This document shows, one piece after another, positions 23,769 to 37,206 of a stretch of DNA of 64,000 bases. The stretch is from the NCBI GenBank assembly GCA_036897095.1, contig JAYMSP010000046.1:39618-103617 (forward strand). Reading direction: 5' to 3'. The first letter of the stretch is position 1. Each line of letters starts with the position of its first letter. The stretch comes from Plantago elongata (Eukaryota > Streptophyta > Magnoliopsida > Lamiales > Plantaginaceae). A program made the translations under genes and the position numbers. The notes under the pieces are model-generated. The model was not told where the DNA came from, did not search any database, and saw nothing but the letters and a program-made list of their open reading frames with translations.

Positions 23769-26700
23769 ATGTTAATGGCTAAGATTCTCTGTGGTGAGCC
23801 CTCATATCATGGAACATCTGAAGGGAACTATAAGGATTTTGTTAAAAATCCAGAAGAAGGTGCTGGGGGGTGGTTTTTTACGAGAAAGGAAATTGAAGAG
23901 GATTCCCCCTCTAGACGAGATGGTGTGTCTTTGAAGAAAGAGGCTAACCTGCGCAAGTCATACGGTGGTTTCTTACAAGATTTAGGGATGCGGCTCAAAG
24001 TGTAAGTTCTCGTTCTTGCATTCGCACTTTTTTTCTTTCTAATTTGACGTTTGCCACAGTGAACATTGCATTTGCACCATGCTTGCTACATCGATAGTTG
24101 ATACTACATCATTTAATATACAGTTCAAGCACCTATGTGTCGTACCCCAATATATAGCACACCTTATATTATCTGTTTTCTTTTAAAACACTTCCTGCTA
24201 CCATCAGATCTTATAAGTCCTATGCAAAACAATTTATATTAGTACATTACCTGATGCAGGCCTCAGGTAACAATTGCTACATCAATTTTATTTTGTCACC
24301 GTTTCTATCTCCGCCAGTCCCATGCGAAGAATGATTGGAGGGTGAGTAATGAGTTTGTACTTAATTCTCTTTGCTATTAGTTTGTTTTATTTATAAAACC
24401 ATATGGTACGTTGTAGGTGAATGACCATGATGTATTGCTCGGTGCATTTCTTATAAGTTGGCAAGAACATGGTGCACGAGTGTTATTTTCCATGCTTATA
24501 TAGAATGTTACTGCACATTGATACAAACAAGAATAATAATAATGTGCTTTGGCGCTTTGCTCTAGTTTCAAGCCACTTGCCTGCATTTTCAGTTTCTGCA
24601 AAGCATGAATTCTGCCTGATAAATCTATAGCTTCCTGCTATAATATTCTAACACAGTTGTCCACTAGGTTTCCTTACATCTACCTGTTCTAAAGTATCTT
24701 CTTGAGCTTTTGTTTGCGTAGCTTACTTACCCTTGGTTTCTCATGTCTGGTTACCATTTTTGAGCAAACTGTGAACAAATAGGATAGCCTTCAGTTATAT
24801 CTCTTTTGGAACTTTTCTCTATGAAATTGTACTTTCCAAATAAAGATATTTGGTGTTTTGGTGATCTACCATGTGGTGATTTTGTCTCCATATTGGAATT
24901 TACATGAGATTTGTTTCTTTATCAAACGTGCAAGTAACAGGGAAGAAGAGCTTATATATAAAACTATTGTAGGGTTTTTGGAATATGAAGAAAAAAAGTT
25001 TGAAATTACGAATAACATACACTTCAATAAACAGCTTTTGTAGTCTTGAATTACTTGCTATTACTTGTAACATTACTTCAAGTGTTAAATTCTTGTTCTT
25101 ACAGCACATATGATTATTTTGCAGATTATTGGCACAGCATGTATGTTTCTTGCAGGGAAGGTTGAAGAAACTCCCCGATCTCTAAAAGATGTAATCTTTG
25201 TGTCATATCAAATTAGACATAAAAGAGATAAAACAGCTGTACAAAGGATCAAGCACAAGGTTTGTTCCTTAAGTCTGTTTCTTTTTCCTTTTTTCTTTTT
25301 CTTTTTTACTTGTGGGCTTAGCATCTTCAGCGTGGGTCCCGTTTCTCGTTTATTTGTGCATTGGTCACATTCCTTTAGCTTTAGGTGCCTTATCCAAAGC
25401 TACAATGTGCAGATTAATTCAAACTTTGTACATTGTTTTTTGAGGCATGATAACATATGATACTGAAATGTGTCTTAAGTCTTAATCTGCAATTTGTGCA
25501 GGAGATATATGAACAACAAAAGGAGCTCGTTTTGCTGTGTGAAATATGTATTCTTGCAACCCTTGGCTTTGATCTCGACGCACAGCATCCATACAGACCT
25601 TTAATTCTGGCATTAAGAAAATTTGGTGTTGAAAAAGAACTAGTCAAATTTGCTTGGAATTTTGTTAATGATGGGTATGGTGTTACCTTTTATTTAGTGC
25701 TTATCCATGGCCTATCTTCTTTATCTCCGTTTGACCTGGGAGCCGCATGCAGGCTTCGAACATCAATTAGCCTGCAGTATACGGCCCCACATATTGCAGC
25801 GGGTGCTATTTTCCTGGCTGCCAGGTTTCTCAAAGTAGAGCTTCAATTTGACATTGAGAAGGTTTTGGAACAGGAGTTTGACATCACACAACGCCAATTG
25901 GCTGGTTGGTGATTTGCCTTTGTTACCACTGGTTTCTTTTACAAAAAATCTTTATATCATTTTTATTCATGAGTATTAACATATGGCAAATATTTCAAAA
26001 AAGGTGTTTGTAAAAGAAGTTTGAGAATGAAAAGTTTTATATATATACGATTTATAATCTGAACTCATTGGAGGAGACAAGGGGGGTCTGAGGATTATGT
26101 CCATGGATTATTTTAACTTTAAATGCGAGAGAAAAATATGAATGAAAATCCCCCTGTTACAGTTATGTTTGTTTTTGTTTTTGTTTATGTGTTTTTCATG
26201 GATTCATGCACCTTGCAGATATGAGCAACCAGATATTAGAGCTGTATAATCAGAACAAAGTGCCACCATCCCAGCCCAGTGAAGTAAGTAGCATCACAGA
26301 TTGCAAAGGGAATAAGATGAATGATAAGCAGCACCATGAACGGGAAACGATACCCGACCAGGCATATTCTGGAGAGACTTCAGCTCCAGCAAAATCAACA
26401 AATATTGCAGCTATGCATGAGTCATCTGACACCCCACAAATATCTCAGCCCAGTGAAATCAGTAGCATTGCAGCTTGCCAGGGAGATTACGGGAATGACA
26501 TCCAGCACCATGAACAAGAGCAGATGCCTTGCGTGTCTAATTTGAGAGAGACTCTATCTCAACCTGGATTGGAAACGAGTGCAGCAAAGGACAAGTCAAA
26601 TGGCAGTAATCTATTGAAAAATGATGTAATAGTTACTGGGTCGTCAAAAGATGCCATCAAAAAGCTCAAGCTCAACACTGAGAAGCTCAGAGCTGCCTTT

Positions 26701-27018
26701 GAACAGAGGAAGGCCCGTGGGGATTTAACTCATAAAATGGAAGACTCTATGGATGAACTTGAGAGGGAACTAGAAGATGTTGAAGTCCCTACTGGGAACA
26801 AGAAGATCAAGTGTGAAATAAAGCAAAGTTTGTCGAGACCTCCAGATGTACCTGAGCACGAGAACTATCAACCCTTGGAAAACCCGAATGTGATCGGAGA
26901 TGGTTTAGCTACTGTAGAAGCTGTGGAAATCGAACCACCTTATGATGCAAACACAGATTATCAGTCACCTTCACCAGGCACTCGTAAGAGGAAGGCGGGT
27001 AGTCCGTTGGATAAATAG
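23769..27018 (+). CDS. cyclin T1 (CYCT1-4/5-like), P-TEFb regulatory subunit
   Basis: Six exons, join(23769..24001, 24260..24341, 25125..25259, 25502..25674, 25753..25904, 26219..27018), encode 524 residues with all phases closing. Cyclin T pairs with CDK9/CDKC to phosphorylate RNA polymerase II and release paused transcription, in the nucleus. The N-terminus has the plant cyclin T start ([19 protein letters not shown], then [18 protein letters not shown]). The first cyclin box contains [20 protein letters not shown] and [18 protein letters not shown]; the second has [22 protein letters not shown] and [17 protein letters not shown]. The long C-terminus is hydrophilic and ends in a basic [11 protein letters not shown] stretch. 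The last exon contains two related blocks beginning QPSE(V/I)SSI near 26274 and 26448, an internal duplication. Translation could also begin at the third codon (23775). Confidence 0.92.
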
Positions 27019-30000
27019 TGGATGGTAGCTGTTATTATGGAATGCACAATCAGTCTGATTGTTATGAAACCCACAACTGGGGAGTAGTATTAGAACATTG
27101 TGATTCTCTCTACTTTTTGAGGAAATAGAAATGAGAAAATGCAGTTTTTTGGCCATCTTTTGGGATCTTACTGAACTTGCATATCATACTTGAACAAGGA
27201 AAAGGCAGGAGGGTATATAATCTATCGGTACCTACTTCACTAATCAAATACTGTACAGTACTTCAAAAAAGCATGGTGTGAAGGACCAGCTTCTATCTCT
27301 CGGTCTCTCCCACTTCTAGGAGCTGGCCAAATCCATCTTTTTAACGAAAATTTTGTATCAATTTGACACCAAGTGTTTAAAATTAATCGCGATTATAAAA
27401 ACCTAATTAGTTCCAGGCCAGAGTAAACAGTAGATGATGCCCCTTCCCTCAAAACGGAAGTAGACTTGCAATAGTCGAACAAAACAAACAATTTGGCCTT
27501 ACATCCTGACAAGGCAAGGGGCTTATATGGACTTCAAACTGGTCGGTCGGAGAATTATCGACCGATGTGTACTCTATGATGTAATAAAAAATTATATATT
27601 ATCACATTAAATGTACAATTTTATATGTAAAAATTATACCGTTTACACTTTATGATACGATATTTTAACTCTATGATAAAATTTCATGTCGTTTTCTTTT
27701 GCTCCCTAATTGAACTCTAGGCGAAATCTGTCTTCTTTATTTCCGTCCAATCAGCATTTCAGTAGGAGTTGAATTTTTTTAAATTTAAGATCATGTGAAC
27801 CAAATATTATAGATATATATCTAATATAAGTTAGTGTTGTAACTTAAAGATTATTAATCAGTTTATTAATAACCTCTTCTAAATGGAGGGAGACTGTAGC
27901 ATGTGTTTTTTTCTTTTCTTTTGACAGTTGACATGGATAGAAAATTCATGAAAATAATTGTTAAAAAGAAAGGACCAGTGGCCAAAAAACAGCTGGGAAA
28001 TGGTTTTATTCGATGTTCGAACACCATGCCATAGATATACTAGAATACGATAATGGTGGGAATTGATTCGTGCCCTTTCTATGAGTATGTCTCAGGACCA
28101 CCAAAATTCAATTGACAAAAACAAGCATATAAATTTATAAACGATTCATAATGAATTTTTTTATTAACTAGATAGTAAATAGCTACTCATATCTATAACT
28201 TGGAGTCTTATTTTTTAAAGTTCACTATCATCTGAAAAATCAATGTAAATTATGATGCCAATACAAGTATTAGAATCCGACCCTTAAGATATATGTACAC
28301 CGAAGAATAGTGTTATTTTTTTCTTAAACGGTGATGAAGTGATTCGAACTTCCGACCTATTAGTTAGAGGTGAAACGTCTTTCCAATTAAGTATCACTTC
28401 GTTGTTAGAAGGATACTGTTATCAATGCTTACGTAACCAATTGTTATGAGGTGAACTGAATTGAACTAAATAAAATTGAACTGAAGTGTAGTATAAATTA
28501 TAACTAAGCAGAGCTGAACTGAACTGAAAGGAACTAATCTGAATTTAATTAAATAAGTTTTCAGATAAAGAGAACGTAGCTTTAGTAGTTGTACTATATC
28601 ACAAATTATAAAATATATGTGTATTAATAAGTTAACCTATTACGATATTTATTTTGTATTAATGATTTCGATATTTATTTTGTCTTATTTTTATATCGGA
28701 GGTTGAATTGGAAGTTAGGCGATTCACATTGGATAATTATTTAATATGATTACTAGACATTTAATTTTTTTAAAATATAATATTGAAAAATAAAATGCAT
28801 GTCACTTGGGTATGCAATAGTAAAATAGTTATAAAAAAAGTCAAACTTCGATATTATAATTTTCCTTCATTTATCTTTTTATTTTTAATTTAACACATCA
28901 TTTTTCCTTCACATTTGTAAAAAAATCCTCCATAAATTATGAACCCGAAACCTAGCTATCCATATCCTGTATTTGAAACTCGGACCACAACAAATTATTT
29001 CCGAACTTATTTGTACCTGTAACTTATCGAGAGTTCCCCGTATCACCCGGACTCACGGCCCCGGCCTAAGCTATGGCCAGGGTCCAAAACAGTAAGACCT
29101 AGCCATCGTGAACACGACGTTAGTAATAATAACATTTTCATTCGCCCAACTGTTTCCATTGCATTGATTCATTCGTCTTCGTCTTGTTGAATTGAATTTT
29201 CTCTTATCACATTTACTTGTACTTCCAACTGTTTCTGGAATTTGACATCTTTGTTTCCTTTACAGAGTTATGGCTCACTCGTGAGACTTTAATGGATTTT
29301 ATAGGCTCAACCACCATTCTTTTCTCACTTAAATCTTTATGTGGCATCCTTAGTTTTATTCTTCTCGTGATCAATTAATGTCTCCTTCTCGATATTTTTT
29401 GCTTCCAAACAAAATGTTGTATGCCATTCCCTCCCTTCTTGTGATGCTTCTTTACTAACCCAGCCAGCGCATCGCGTCGTGCACCTCCTTGTGAAGTATG
29501 TACGAAATTAAATAACATGTGTTATACGATATGGTAGAAAATCAGAAAATACTTCAAACACTTATGATTGGTTATAAACTTATAGTGTGTATGGTATTAT
29601 CTATAATTTGAAAAATGCCAATTTTATTCGTTTAACTATTTACGTTAATAAAAACACCCAACTAACTTACACTTATCATATGGTTTGAAACTAAGTAATA
29701 ATGAAGTTTGGGTAAGCCAAACCAAGTGTAAGAGAGCGTAAGAAACATAGGTTTCAAAGTTGACTCAAATGCTTAAGTAACTTCATATAGTGATCAATTG
29801 CCACAAAGGAGCTCATTATCTTGTTTATGCAATTTCCATTATTGTGGATGTAGACCAAACTTTCAAAGCATTAAACAACTCTTTGCCATTTGAATTATTA
29901 CATTACAAAGCTTCTTAAATGTAGGGACATGTTACATATATAACAACTATGCTAAAATAAGGCTTGATGGACAACAATCATGTTGCGCATATTTGTAATT

Positions 30001-30175
30001 GAATAATGACAAAGGCAATTTGACATAATAATCATGTAGTTTGACAAAAGCTAAATGAAATAACTTAGTAATAATTGAACTTAGCTTTAATTATACGGTC
30101 GAACCGGTGGTTCACCCATTCTGTAACACAACCGGTTCAACTCGAATTTATATAACATGCATTTCACATCATGAA
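27019..30175. other. 3.1-kb gene-free stretch between convergent genes
   Basis: Convergent 3' ends of the cyclin T and PG1-beta genes. AT-rich. It contains a SINE (28330-28402), short irregular gaactgaa repeats (28450-28550), and a GC-richer patch at 29030-29110 that I cannot place. No coding frame was found. Confidence 0.5.
28330..28402 (-). mobile_element. tRNA-derived SINE fragment, copy 1
   Basis: On the minus strand it has an A-box-like start (aagtgatacttaattgg), the core cgtttcacctctaactaatagg and a B-box-like gttcgaatc, in tRNA order and spacing. The copy at 49374-49441 shares cgtttca(c/t)ctctaa(c/t)(t/c)aatagg at the same place. Confidence 0.65.
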
Positions 30176-33100
30176 TCAGTCCGCAATTGCCCAAGTCATA
30201 TCATTCTCAAAGATCCAATGGCACACCTCAATCTTCCCCGGACTTGAACCCAAAGCAAGGAAAGCCCCATGAGTTGCGCTCCATGTAGACGTATCCAAGT
30301 GACAAATCGCGGTGCCATGGTTGATCTTCAACTTGGACTTCGGATCCAAGATATCCGCTTCGTAAACCCGAACTTTGGGAACCGAATGGCAGTAGTAGAG
30401 CAAATAAGGATAAAGGCTCTGATGGCAAGACACTGACTTAGTAACTTTACCACCATTGATTCCTTTGACTTGCCCAATCAAGATATTACCCTTGGACCCT
30501 TTAGTATTCTCTGTTGTCCGGACCACCACATTCCGCCCTAGAACGGAAGTCGCAAAGTCGATCATGTCCTCAATCGAGGCTGCACACCGCTTAGTCTCAC
30601 CTGGACTCGGAGCTCTCTCACACTCGCTCAATGAATCAGTCAACATTTTCGCCAAACTAGAGTCATCGGCAGCATGGAAAATCTTCTTCATGTCTGCAAG
30701 CTTGGAAGTCGAAAAGGGTAATTTGGAAACAATCAATCGGGGCAAAAATGACCTTTTAGGCATCTTGTCACGAATATCTGGCATAGGCATGACAGTTCCA
30801 GTCTTCAACATCTCCTCCCGGAAGAACTTCCCCGGCTCGACCCACTTATTATTCCCCATTTTACCCTTAGCCACGATGAGAGAGGCTCCCGATGAGGTGT
30901 CATTTCGGTACGTCGAGAACGTCACACCGTGTTTGGTGTAGTCTTTAAAAGTATTGTTCACACCATATCCCTTGAAATCCACTTTCACACCAGTAGCATC
31001 TTTGCCATAACCAGTGAATTTATCAGTTCCTTCATTGAATGAATGACCATAGTTCTCAAAATTAACCTCGGCTGCATTAGAATTCTTGGCATAACTCGTG
31101 AAACCATCATCCCCTACATTCGACTGATTCCGGTAACTCTTGAAATTGTCGATTGCACCGTTACCTCCAGCACCATAGTTCCGGAAATTATTCTCTGGAA
31201 CATTAGTGTCGGTTCCATAGGAAGTGAACGTGTCATTAGCGCCATTGGCAGTTTGGCCGTAGTTGGTGAAAGTGGAGCCCATGACATTGGAACTGTGGCC
31301 GTAGCTGGTGAATTCGCTCAATGCGCCATTGCCATTTTTGCCGTAGCTGGTGAATCTCTGGTCTCCAGCGTTTGCTGAATCTGTGTACGTCGTGAATTTC
31401 TGGTTGTGGCCGTTTGTGCTGTCGGAGTAGGAGGTGAACACGAGATTAGGTGCATTTACCTGCAGCAGTAGCAATTTTATTTAAATTTTTGTTACAACCA
31501 TAGATTAAATTCTCGAAACTTAATTTTATTGGAACTAGAAATTGATGATTTTTTAATATGCTATAGCATGGTACTGTTGCAAAATGTACTAAGAAAGAAC
31601 ATGATGTACTGAAATTCTGTATTTTAGAAAATCCAATAGGTAAAAGAATGGAAACTACAAACTAGAGAAGAAAAGAGGTGAAAAAGAACAATACTCAATT
31701 CGCTCTATAGATTCACGTGTAAAGGTGGTGATTTACGTGAATGATATAAATGTATGTTTCTTGTGACGGCATAACAAAACAAGGAGTAATAAACTTTTTT
31801 GTTCATTACCTTAAATTATGAAAGCAATTTTTAAAAGTGAGATATAAAATAATTCTAGTACACGCACTCAGGTACTTTTAAAATGGACAGCAATTGTATT
31901 TTACATACCCTAATACCCTATATTATACTTCAGTAAACACAGAAGAGAATATAAATTTTATCAATGCTAACTAAATCCTCGATGTAATTTAATGTTCATT
32001 CGATTAAAAACATAGTCAAAAATTTTAGTTTCTCTTTAAGTAAAGAATTGGAAAATAAAAAGTAGCTTAGTATTATATATATATAAAGATATAAATGCAT
32101 TATCACATAAAATAAAAATAAAATAAAATAAATAAATATATATAAAATAAAAATAATAAAAAAACTAATTAGTGACATAAAAACTTAACATATTTTAATC
32201 TCGTTTTAATATTGTTCAATAAAAATAGCATAAAAGTAAATTACTAAATTTTTTATTACTTTATTATCTATTTGTATTATCATATTTTTCATCATTTACT
32301 CAACTACGATTCATTAAAAAATTCATCATTATTTATTCACATTACTTAGATTAACCCAAAAAAATTGAGGGAGTTACATTAAAGTTATTTGAAAAAAATA
32401 AAAGTACGAAATAAAATTAACTTCAATTTATTATTTACAGCATTTATTTATTTAGCCGAGAAAGTACGTACATTTTGAAAAATGAAAACACTCCAAAGTC
32501 AAAATTTTCAATAATCACAAAAATGAGTGGTAACCTTCCACATTTCCTGAAAGTAGCAAACCATACCCATGACCGAAAGTCAATTTCGATGGAAAGACAG
32601 TAAGGTAACTCACTCCGTCACTCGCCAGTAGACACTTCACTTCTACAGACTCCTAAGACCCTACTTAACTTAGCAGCGGATATCAGTGATAAATTAAAAA
32701 ATAACTAAGACGAAAATGAAAATCAAAAGAATAATTATGTTCTTGTTCGACAGCTCATTAAAATTATAAATTATCTATTTTAACCCGATTTTCATGATTT
32801 CAATCGATTGACTTGTAAAAGTTACCTGATCATTGTAATTGGTGAATTGGCCTTCACCACCAGTAGCAGAGGTACCATAAGTGTTAAAACTCTGATCAAC
32901 AACATTGGACTCAGTAGCATACTGAGTAAACTTCTCATCATGCCCAACCGAATCTCTGCTATACCTCCGAAACGAATCGACAATCACATTATCATTCTCC
33001 GAGTACTTCTGGAACGAATCCTTCCCTCCGCCTTGATCCGTCCCGTAGTTCGTGAAATTCCGGTTCGCGTAGGTCGCGAAGTTAACATCCGAGCTGTGCT

Positions 33101-33608
33101 TCTCCAAACTCGGTGTCAAATCAGGGAAACAGAGCAAATTCGCCTTCGCGCAGAACTCCGGCAGCTGAGTCGAGAGCGAGTTCTGGTCACTGGCGAGTTT
33201 CGAGAACGCGGCGAAATCTGGTGTGGTCAATGGTGAGGCTTTGTTGATGAGGAAATCGGGCTGTGGTAGCTTGTTCGAGATCTGTTTCTTCCAGTATCGG
33301 AGCACATAGCCTCTCGGTGTGAATGGGCTTTCTCCTGAGGCACCTACCTGCATTCAATTCACAAAGAACATGACGGTTAAATTAAACCGATAACTATTAA
33401 GTTTACACGAACATAAGAAATGATGTAACGTAACACAAAATGTAATTGACAATGAAATGCAGTTCCAATTGATAATACACTTCTATTCTAATTAATAGTT
33501 CGGGGTTTCAAACCACAAATCGTAGTTGAATTGGAATTGAAGTGATGAGTGACTTACATTGTGAGAGGGAAGAGAGTAGGTGAAGAGCAGGAAGAGTAGC
33601 AGGAGCAT
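30176..33608 (-). CDS. polygalacturonase-1 non-catalytic beta subunit (BURP domain)
   Basis: Three exons on the minus strand, join(33558..33608, 32826..33347, 30176..31459), make 618 residues, normal for the PG1-beta/AroGP family. The 17-residue first exon is a signal peptide (MLLLLFLLFTYSLPS). The propeptide region (GESPFTPRGYVLRYWKK) is family-typical. Then come 21 FxxY motifs, mostly spaced 14 residues apart (FTSYG, FTNYG, FENYG and similar); intron 2 cuts inside one of these units. The C-terminal BURP domain has the full pattern CH-X10-CH-X27-CH-X25-CH and ends NDMTWAIAD. The protein is secreted to the cell wall, where it binds pectin-degrading polygalacturonase and affects fruit softening, cell adhesion or stress growth. 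Reading frame and motifs are intact. The 1.37-kb intron 2 is very AT-rich. Confidence 0.93.
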
Positions 33609-33664
33609 ATCTGGTAGAGAGAGAAAGAGTTGGGTGCTGGTTGGGAAGAAGGGAATAATGGGGG

Positions 33665-33674
33665 ATTTATATAC
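33665..33674 (-). promoter_or_regulatory. TATA box of the PG1-beta gene
   Basis: Minus-strand TATATAAAT about 60 bases upstream of the start codon, which would give a short 5' UTR. Confidence 0.6.
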
Positions 33675-35805
33675 TGTGGGAGTGTGAGGTGTGTGATGGA
33701 GAAAGGAAAATGGAGGGGCCTTGTGACTCTCAAAATGGGATAGATAGTGTGTTGTTGGGTTGGGTGTTTATTATAGTGGGAAAGAGATTTATGGGAGTGT
33801 GTAGGAAACTTTTATACGGAAAAAATTGTGTTTTAAATGTTACAGTTTGACTGCTGTTTGCTGATTTTAATAGAATGTGTGGTAGTTACTTTAAGATATA
33901 GAATGTAGTTGAATTATATGAATTCGAATTGAGTTTTTGCGTGTGTATTTTAAATAAACATGCAATTGAGTTAAAATGTAATACTATATCAAACAGCTAA
34001 AATTTTGTAAAAAGAGTCATACATCGTTATTCTCTCTAGATATATAGCTAAAATGTAACTTTCATTTTAGATATACAGAGTAAATTGTGTGGCTTCAATG
34101 TTATTGGAAAATATTTACTAATAGATTAGCTAGCTATGGATGATTTGTAGACTTTCTATTTTAGATTTGGATAAAATTAGAAGAGTGTTGAAAAAGATGA
34201 TTAAATGTATAATGTTAGGTGGATTTGTAAAACTCATATTTACTATGTTTATAATATTGGATTTTTAATTTAATATCGATTACTAAGGAGAATATTTTTG
34301 TATGAAACTTTTTTCCAACTCCTTTTCCAGTTTAAGGGGTTAATTGGGGAGGCATTTAAATGTCCCCATTTGGCTCGATAAACAGTGATTTGGCCTAAAA
34401 TACACTTCAAATACCTCCATTTCAATTTCATTTCAAATACAATTTCATCAAAATCGTCATGCCAATCAGCCCCTAAGCCATTTCAAATTTAAAATTTAGT
34501 TATTAAATATTGTACTTTTGGTGTATGACAACTCAACATTTCATTTCTATTTCAAAGATTCCGTCTTAAATGGCATAATGAGATACAGATATTCCATATA
34601 TTCCACTCGACAATTCCAATCTACTTCTTCAATGGTTACCATGCACATTACTTTTTTCAAGAGATTCATGCGCTAATGGATGAGATGCATGGTTAATCTA
34701 AGGGAAGGGAGTGATGAGCCACTTGAAATTCACAACAACGACAGTAAACTTGCATTATATCGTTATCTTCCTCTTCCAGTGAGGATAAGAGATGTTTCCA
34801 TAACAGCATGACGTCCTCCACTTCTTCGAGGAGTGTCAACAAAGATTTTAACATTCTTCACCATTAAATTTTTGTACCTAAATGAGAATTTGAAAGGATA
34901 GGAAAAGAAACTTTTCCCAATGATGCACTATGAGAATACGAGGTGAGTGGTGTTCTCCACTTCTCCTGGCCACTGCCTCTACCCGTACGACCAACTCGAG
35001 CTCTAATGCCTTCATTATTCGGATAAACCACGAGTGAAACCTTCTTGATCCACAATCTTCTCTTTCTCAAAATATTTGAACACGATCCCCTAATTCCAAC
35101 ATCATCGCGTTCTCCCAAATTTCACTTGCCAATAACATATTCTTCAAGAAACAAGTAAATAACACCATGTACATTGTCTATAAAGCTAACCATAAATGCA
35201 CCTTTAAAAGTCTACTAACTTTTAAAGGGGAGGTGAAATTTCAATGATATGGAGCACATTAGATGAAAACTTTCCCACAAGAGGTGGGCTAAAAGGGTAA
35301 TAACAAACCCAGTTTCATTATTTCAAATCTTAATCATATGTTATTTTTATTCAAACAATAAAAATAATTCATTTCACTAATTAAATTGCGTTTCATTGTG
35401 AATTATATGGGACACTTTAAATTACTTAAACACCATTGCAAATCAATCAGCTAATACTAACTGTTTACGATTCCTAATAAATAAATGGCAAATGAACATC
35501 CATAAGCACAAAATTTGATACTAGTAGATGAATTCAAAACTCCAGAAAGACGCGTAAACGGACACGTGGAACCCATTCACTGGCCGAGTTTCAGAATGGC
35601 TAACGCGGTTTTAGCCTTAGTGTTGGCTTTTGTTTTATCCTGCTAAAGTTTTTGGGTTGAATGTTTGTATGTGTATACAGTATATTCATGAACTTCTTTT
35701 ATATTCCGTAGGCAACAAATTCATTCCATACAGAAACAAATCCCATTATGTTTCCCAACCATTGTTCCCTAATACCGCAGACAATAATCGATTGAGATTA
35801 ATAAA
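33675..35805. other. intergenic with a MITE and an unidentified open frame
   Basis: Upstream of PG1-beta. It holds the MITE at 34332-34476. A minus-strand stretch of 84 codons (34864-35118), with conceptual protein containing ILRKRRLWIKKVSLVVY and RARVGRTGRGSGQEKW, is GC-richer than its surroundings and may be a relic exon; I recognise no family. The rest is AT-rich. Confidence 0.4.
34332..34476. mobile_element. Tourist-like (Harbinger-related) MITE, copy 1
   Basis: 145 bp including flanking TAA on each side. The left end is GGGGTTAATTGGGGAGGCAT, the right end CCAATCAGCCCC (inverted match to GGGGCTGATTGG in the sister copy). It shares most of its length with 37207-37361, including catttggctcgat(a/g)aacagtgattt and cctaaaatacacttcaaatac. 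Confidence 0.85.
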
Positions 35806-36095
35806 TATTCATTTCATTTAAATACTCAAATTTATACAGAGTTATAAACTTTAAAATCTAATTAAACATATAAATACTTCAACACTCTTCCGAACTCGTG
35901 GTCGATTCCAACCTCTTTAAAAACTCCATTTAAGTGAAAATATAGGACGGATAATGTCTCCGTGGAGATTCGAACCCAAATTAAACATGAGTCAAAAGCT
36001 TTAATACCATAATAGAATTTCATCTCATTTAAAAATTTGAACTCATAGAGAGTTGTTGAATCTAATCATATATATTAATACTCTAACCGAAATCA
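35806..36095 (-). mobile_element. probable TRIM (terminal-repeat retrotransposon in miniature)
   Basis: Two diverged direct repeats of about 80 bp (about 35806-35887 and about 36012-36095) share, on the minus strand, gtatt(a/t)atatatg, attagatt, aactct and tttaaatga(a/g)atgaa. Just inside the right-hand repeat, read on the minus strand, is tATGGTATTAAAGC, two mismatches from the TGGTATCAGAGC primer-binding site for initiator-Met tRNA. The short interior contains gggttcgaatctccacgg and no coding capacity. Ends are approximate. Confidence 0.6.
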
Positions 36096-37206
36096 CATTT
36101 ATACATCACACGATATGTGAATAGTCTGGAAATTTTTTTCAATAACTGTTTAAGTCTGAAGTGTCTTTATATAGATATATATAAATAAAAATTCATCGAT
36201 ATAAGTATTATTTTCAAGCCATATAAAAGATGTAGCATTTATAATTGAATTATTTGTTTTACTTGATAAAAATAATAATTTAATAGTACTACTAGTGTAA
36301 AACTTGGAGTTGAAACAATTTGGACAGCAGGACAAAAGCCCGTGACTAAGGAGGAGAAATTATTATTATTAATTTGTTTTTGGATTATGTAAGGTTAAAG
36401 GGCGAATTCGACAATCTGATAAAGTTTATTTTGTGGTTTGCATCAGATAAGCCAGTCAACTAATTTTATGTCCTTTTCTTTCTCATTTCTTGCTGATTTT
36501 GCTTTTGTGCTTGGCGTGAAAGTGACAAGAATATGATGAAGCTTGTTTAACTCGACCATGTATGCAATTTGTAAGATCAAATATCAGTTACAACCGACAA
36601 CTACTCCGGGAGATCTCTAGTGTTTCCCAAGTCACTTAAAGGTTACATCGAGACAGTTTCGAATAATTTTATACATTATTAATAAATAAAATAGTTATGG
36701 AATAAATAAATTAGTAGGTCTTATTGATGATCCATAATTTATGTTTATTCTTTAGTTTCATCATATATCCTTTGTTTTGAGAAATCAATGGATTAATTCC
36801 GATCTTTCTTTTTCTATTGATTCTTACTCGATATAGATCTTATTCATGGATTAGTGAATCTGTGCAAAAGCTCTATTTAATTTGTCTCTGCTATTTTATG
36901 AGTCTCTTACTTACTGTATGGCATTGCGATTTATTTGAAATTTAATTTGTTACATTTTAAACTGTACATTTCGGAATGCCACTAATACCAATAAATGTCA
37001 AGTGTTTTTCCATCGAATCCTAATATGAACTAGTCGTTATTTTTACTTTTTTATTCTCATTATGATGTGACTAGTCCGAACTTATTACACTGATAAATTA
37101 GTATTGCATGTGCTTCATCTGTTCCGAACAACTTTGTTCATTAATGTTGGCGATTAATTTTCAAATTCTAAACGAATTGTAAAAAATAAAGATAAACATT
37201 ATTAGT
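36096..37206. other. AT-rich intergenic DNA
   Basis: No gene, RNA or clear repeat was found. Confidence 0.4.

Noticed and set aside
30456-31378. Plus-strand open frames opposite PG1-beta (30456-30941, 31043-31378)
   Set aside because: They are antisense shadows of the repeat-rich coding exon; the BURP protein accounts for the sequence.
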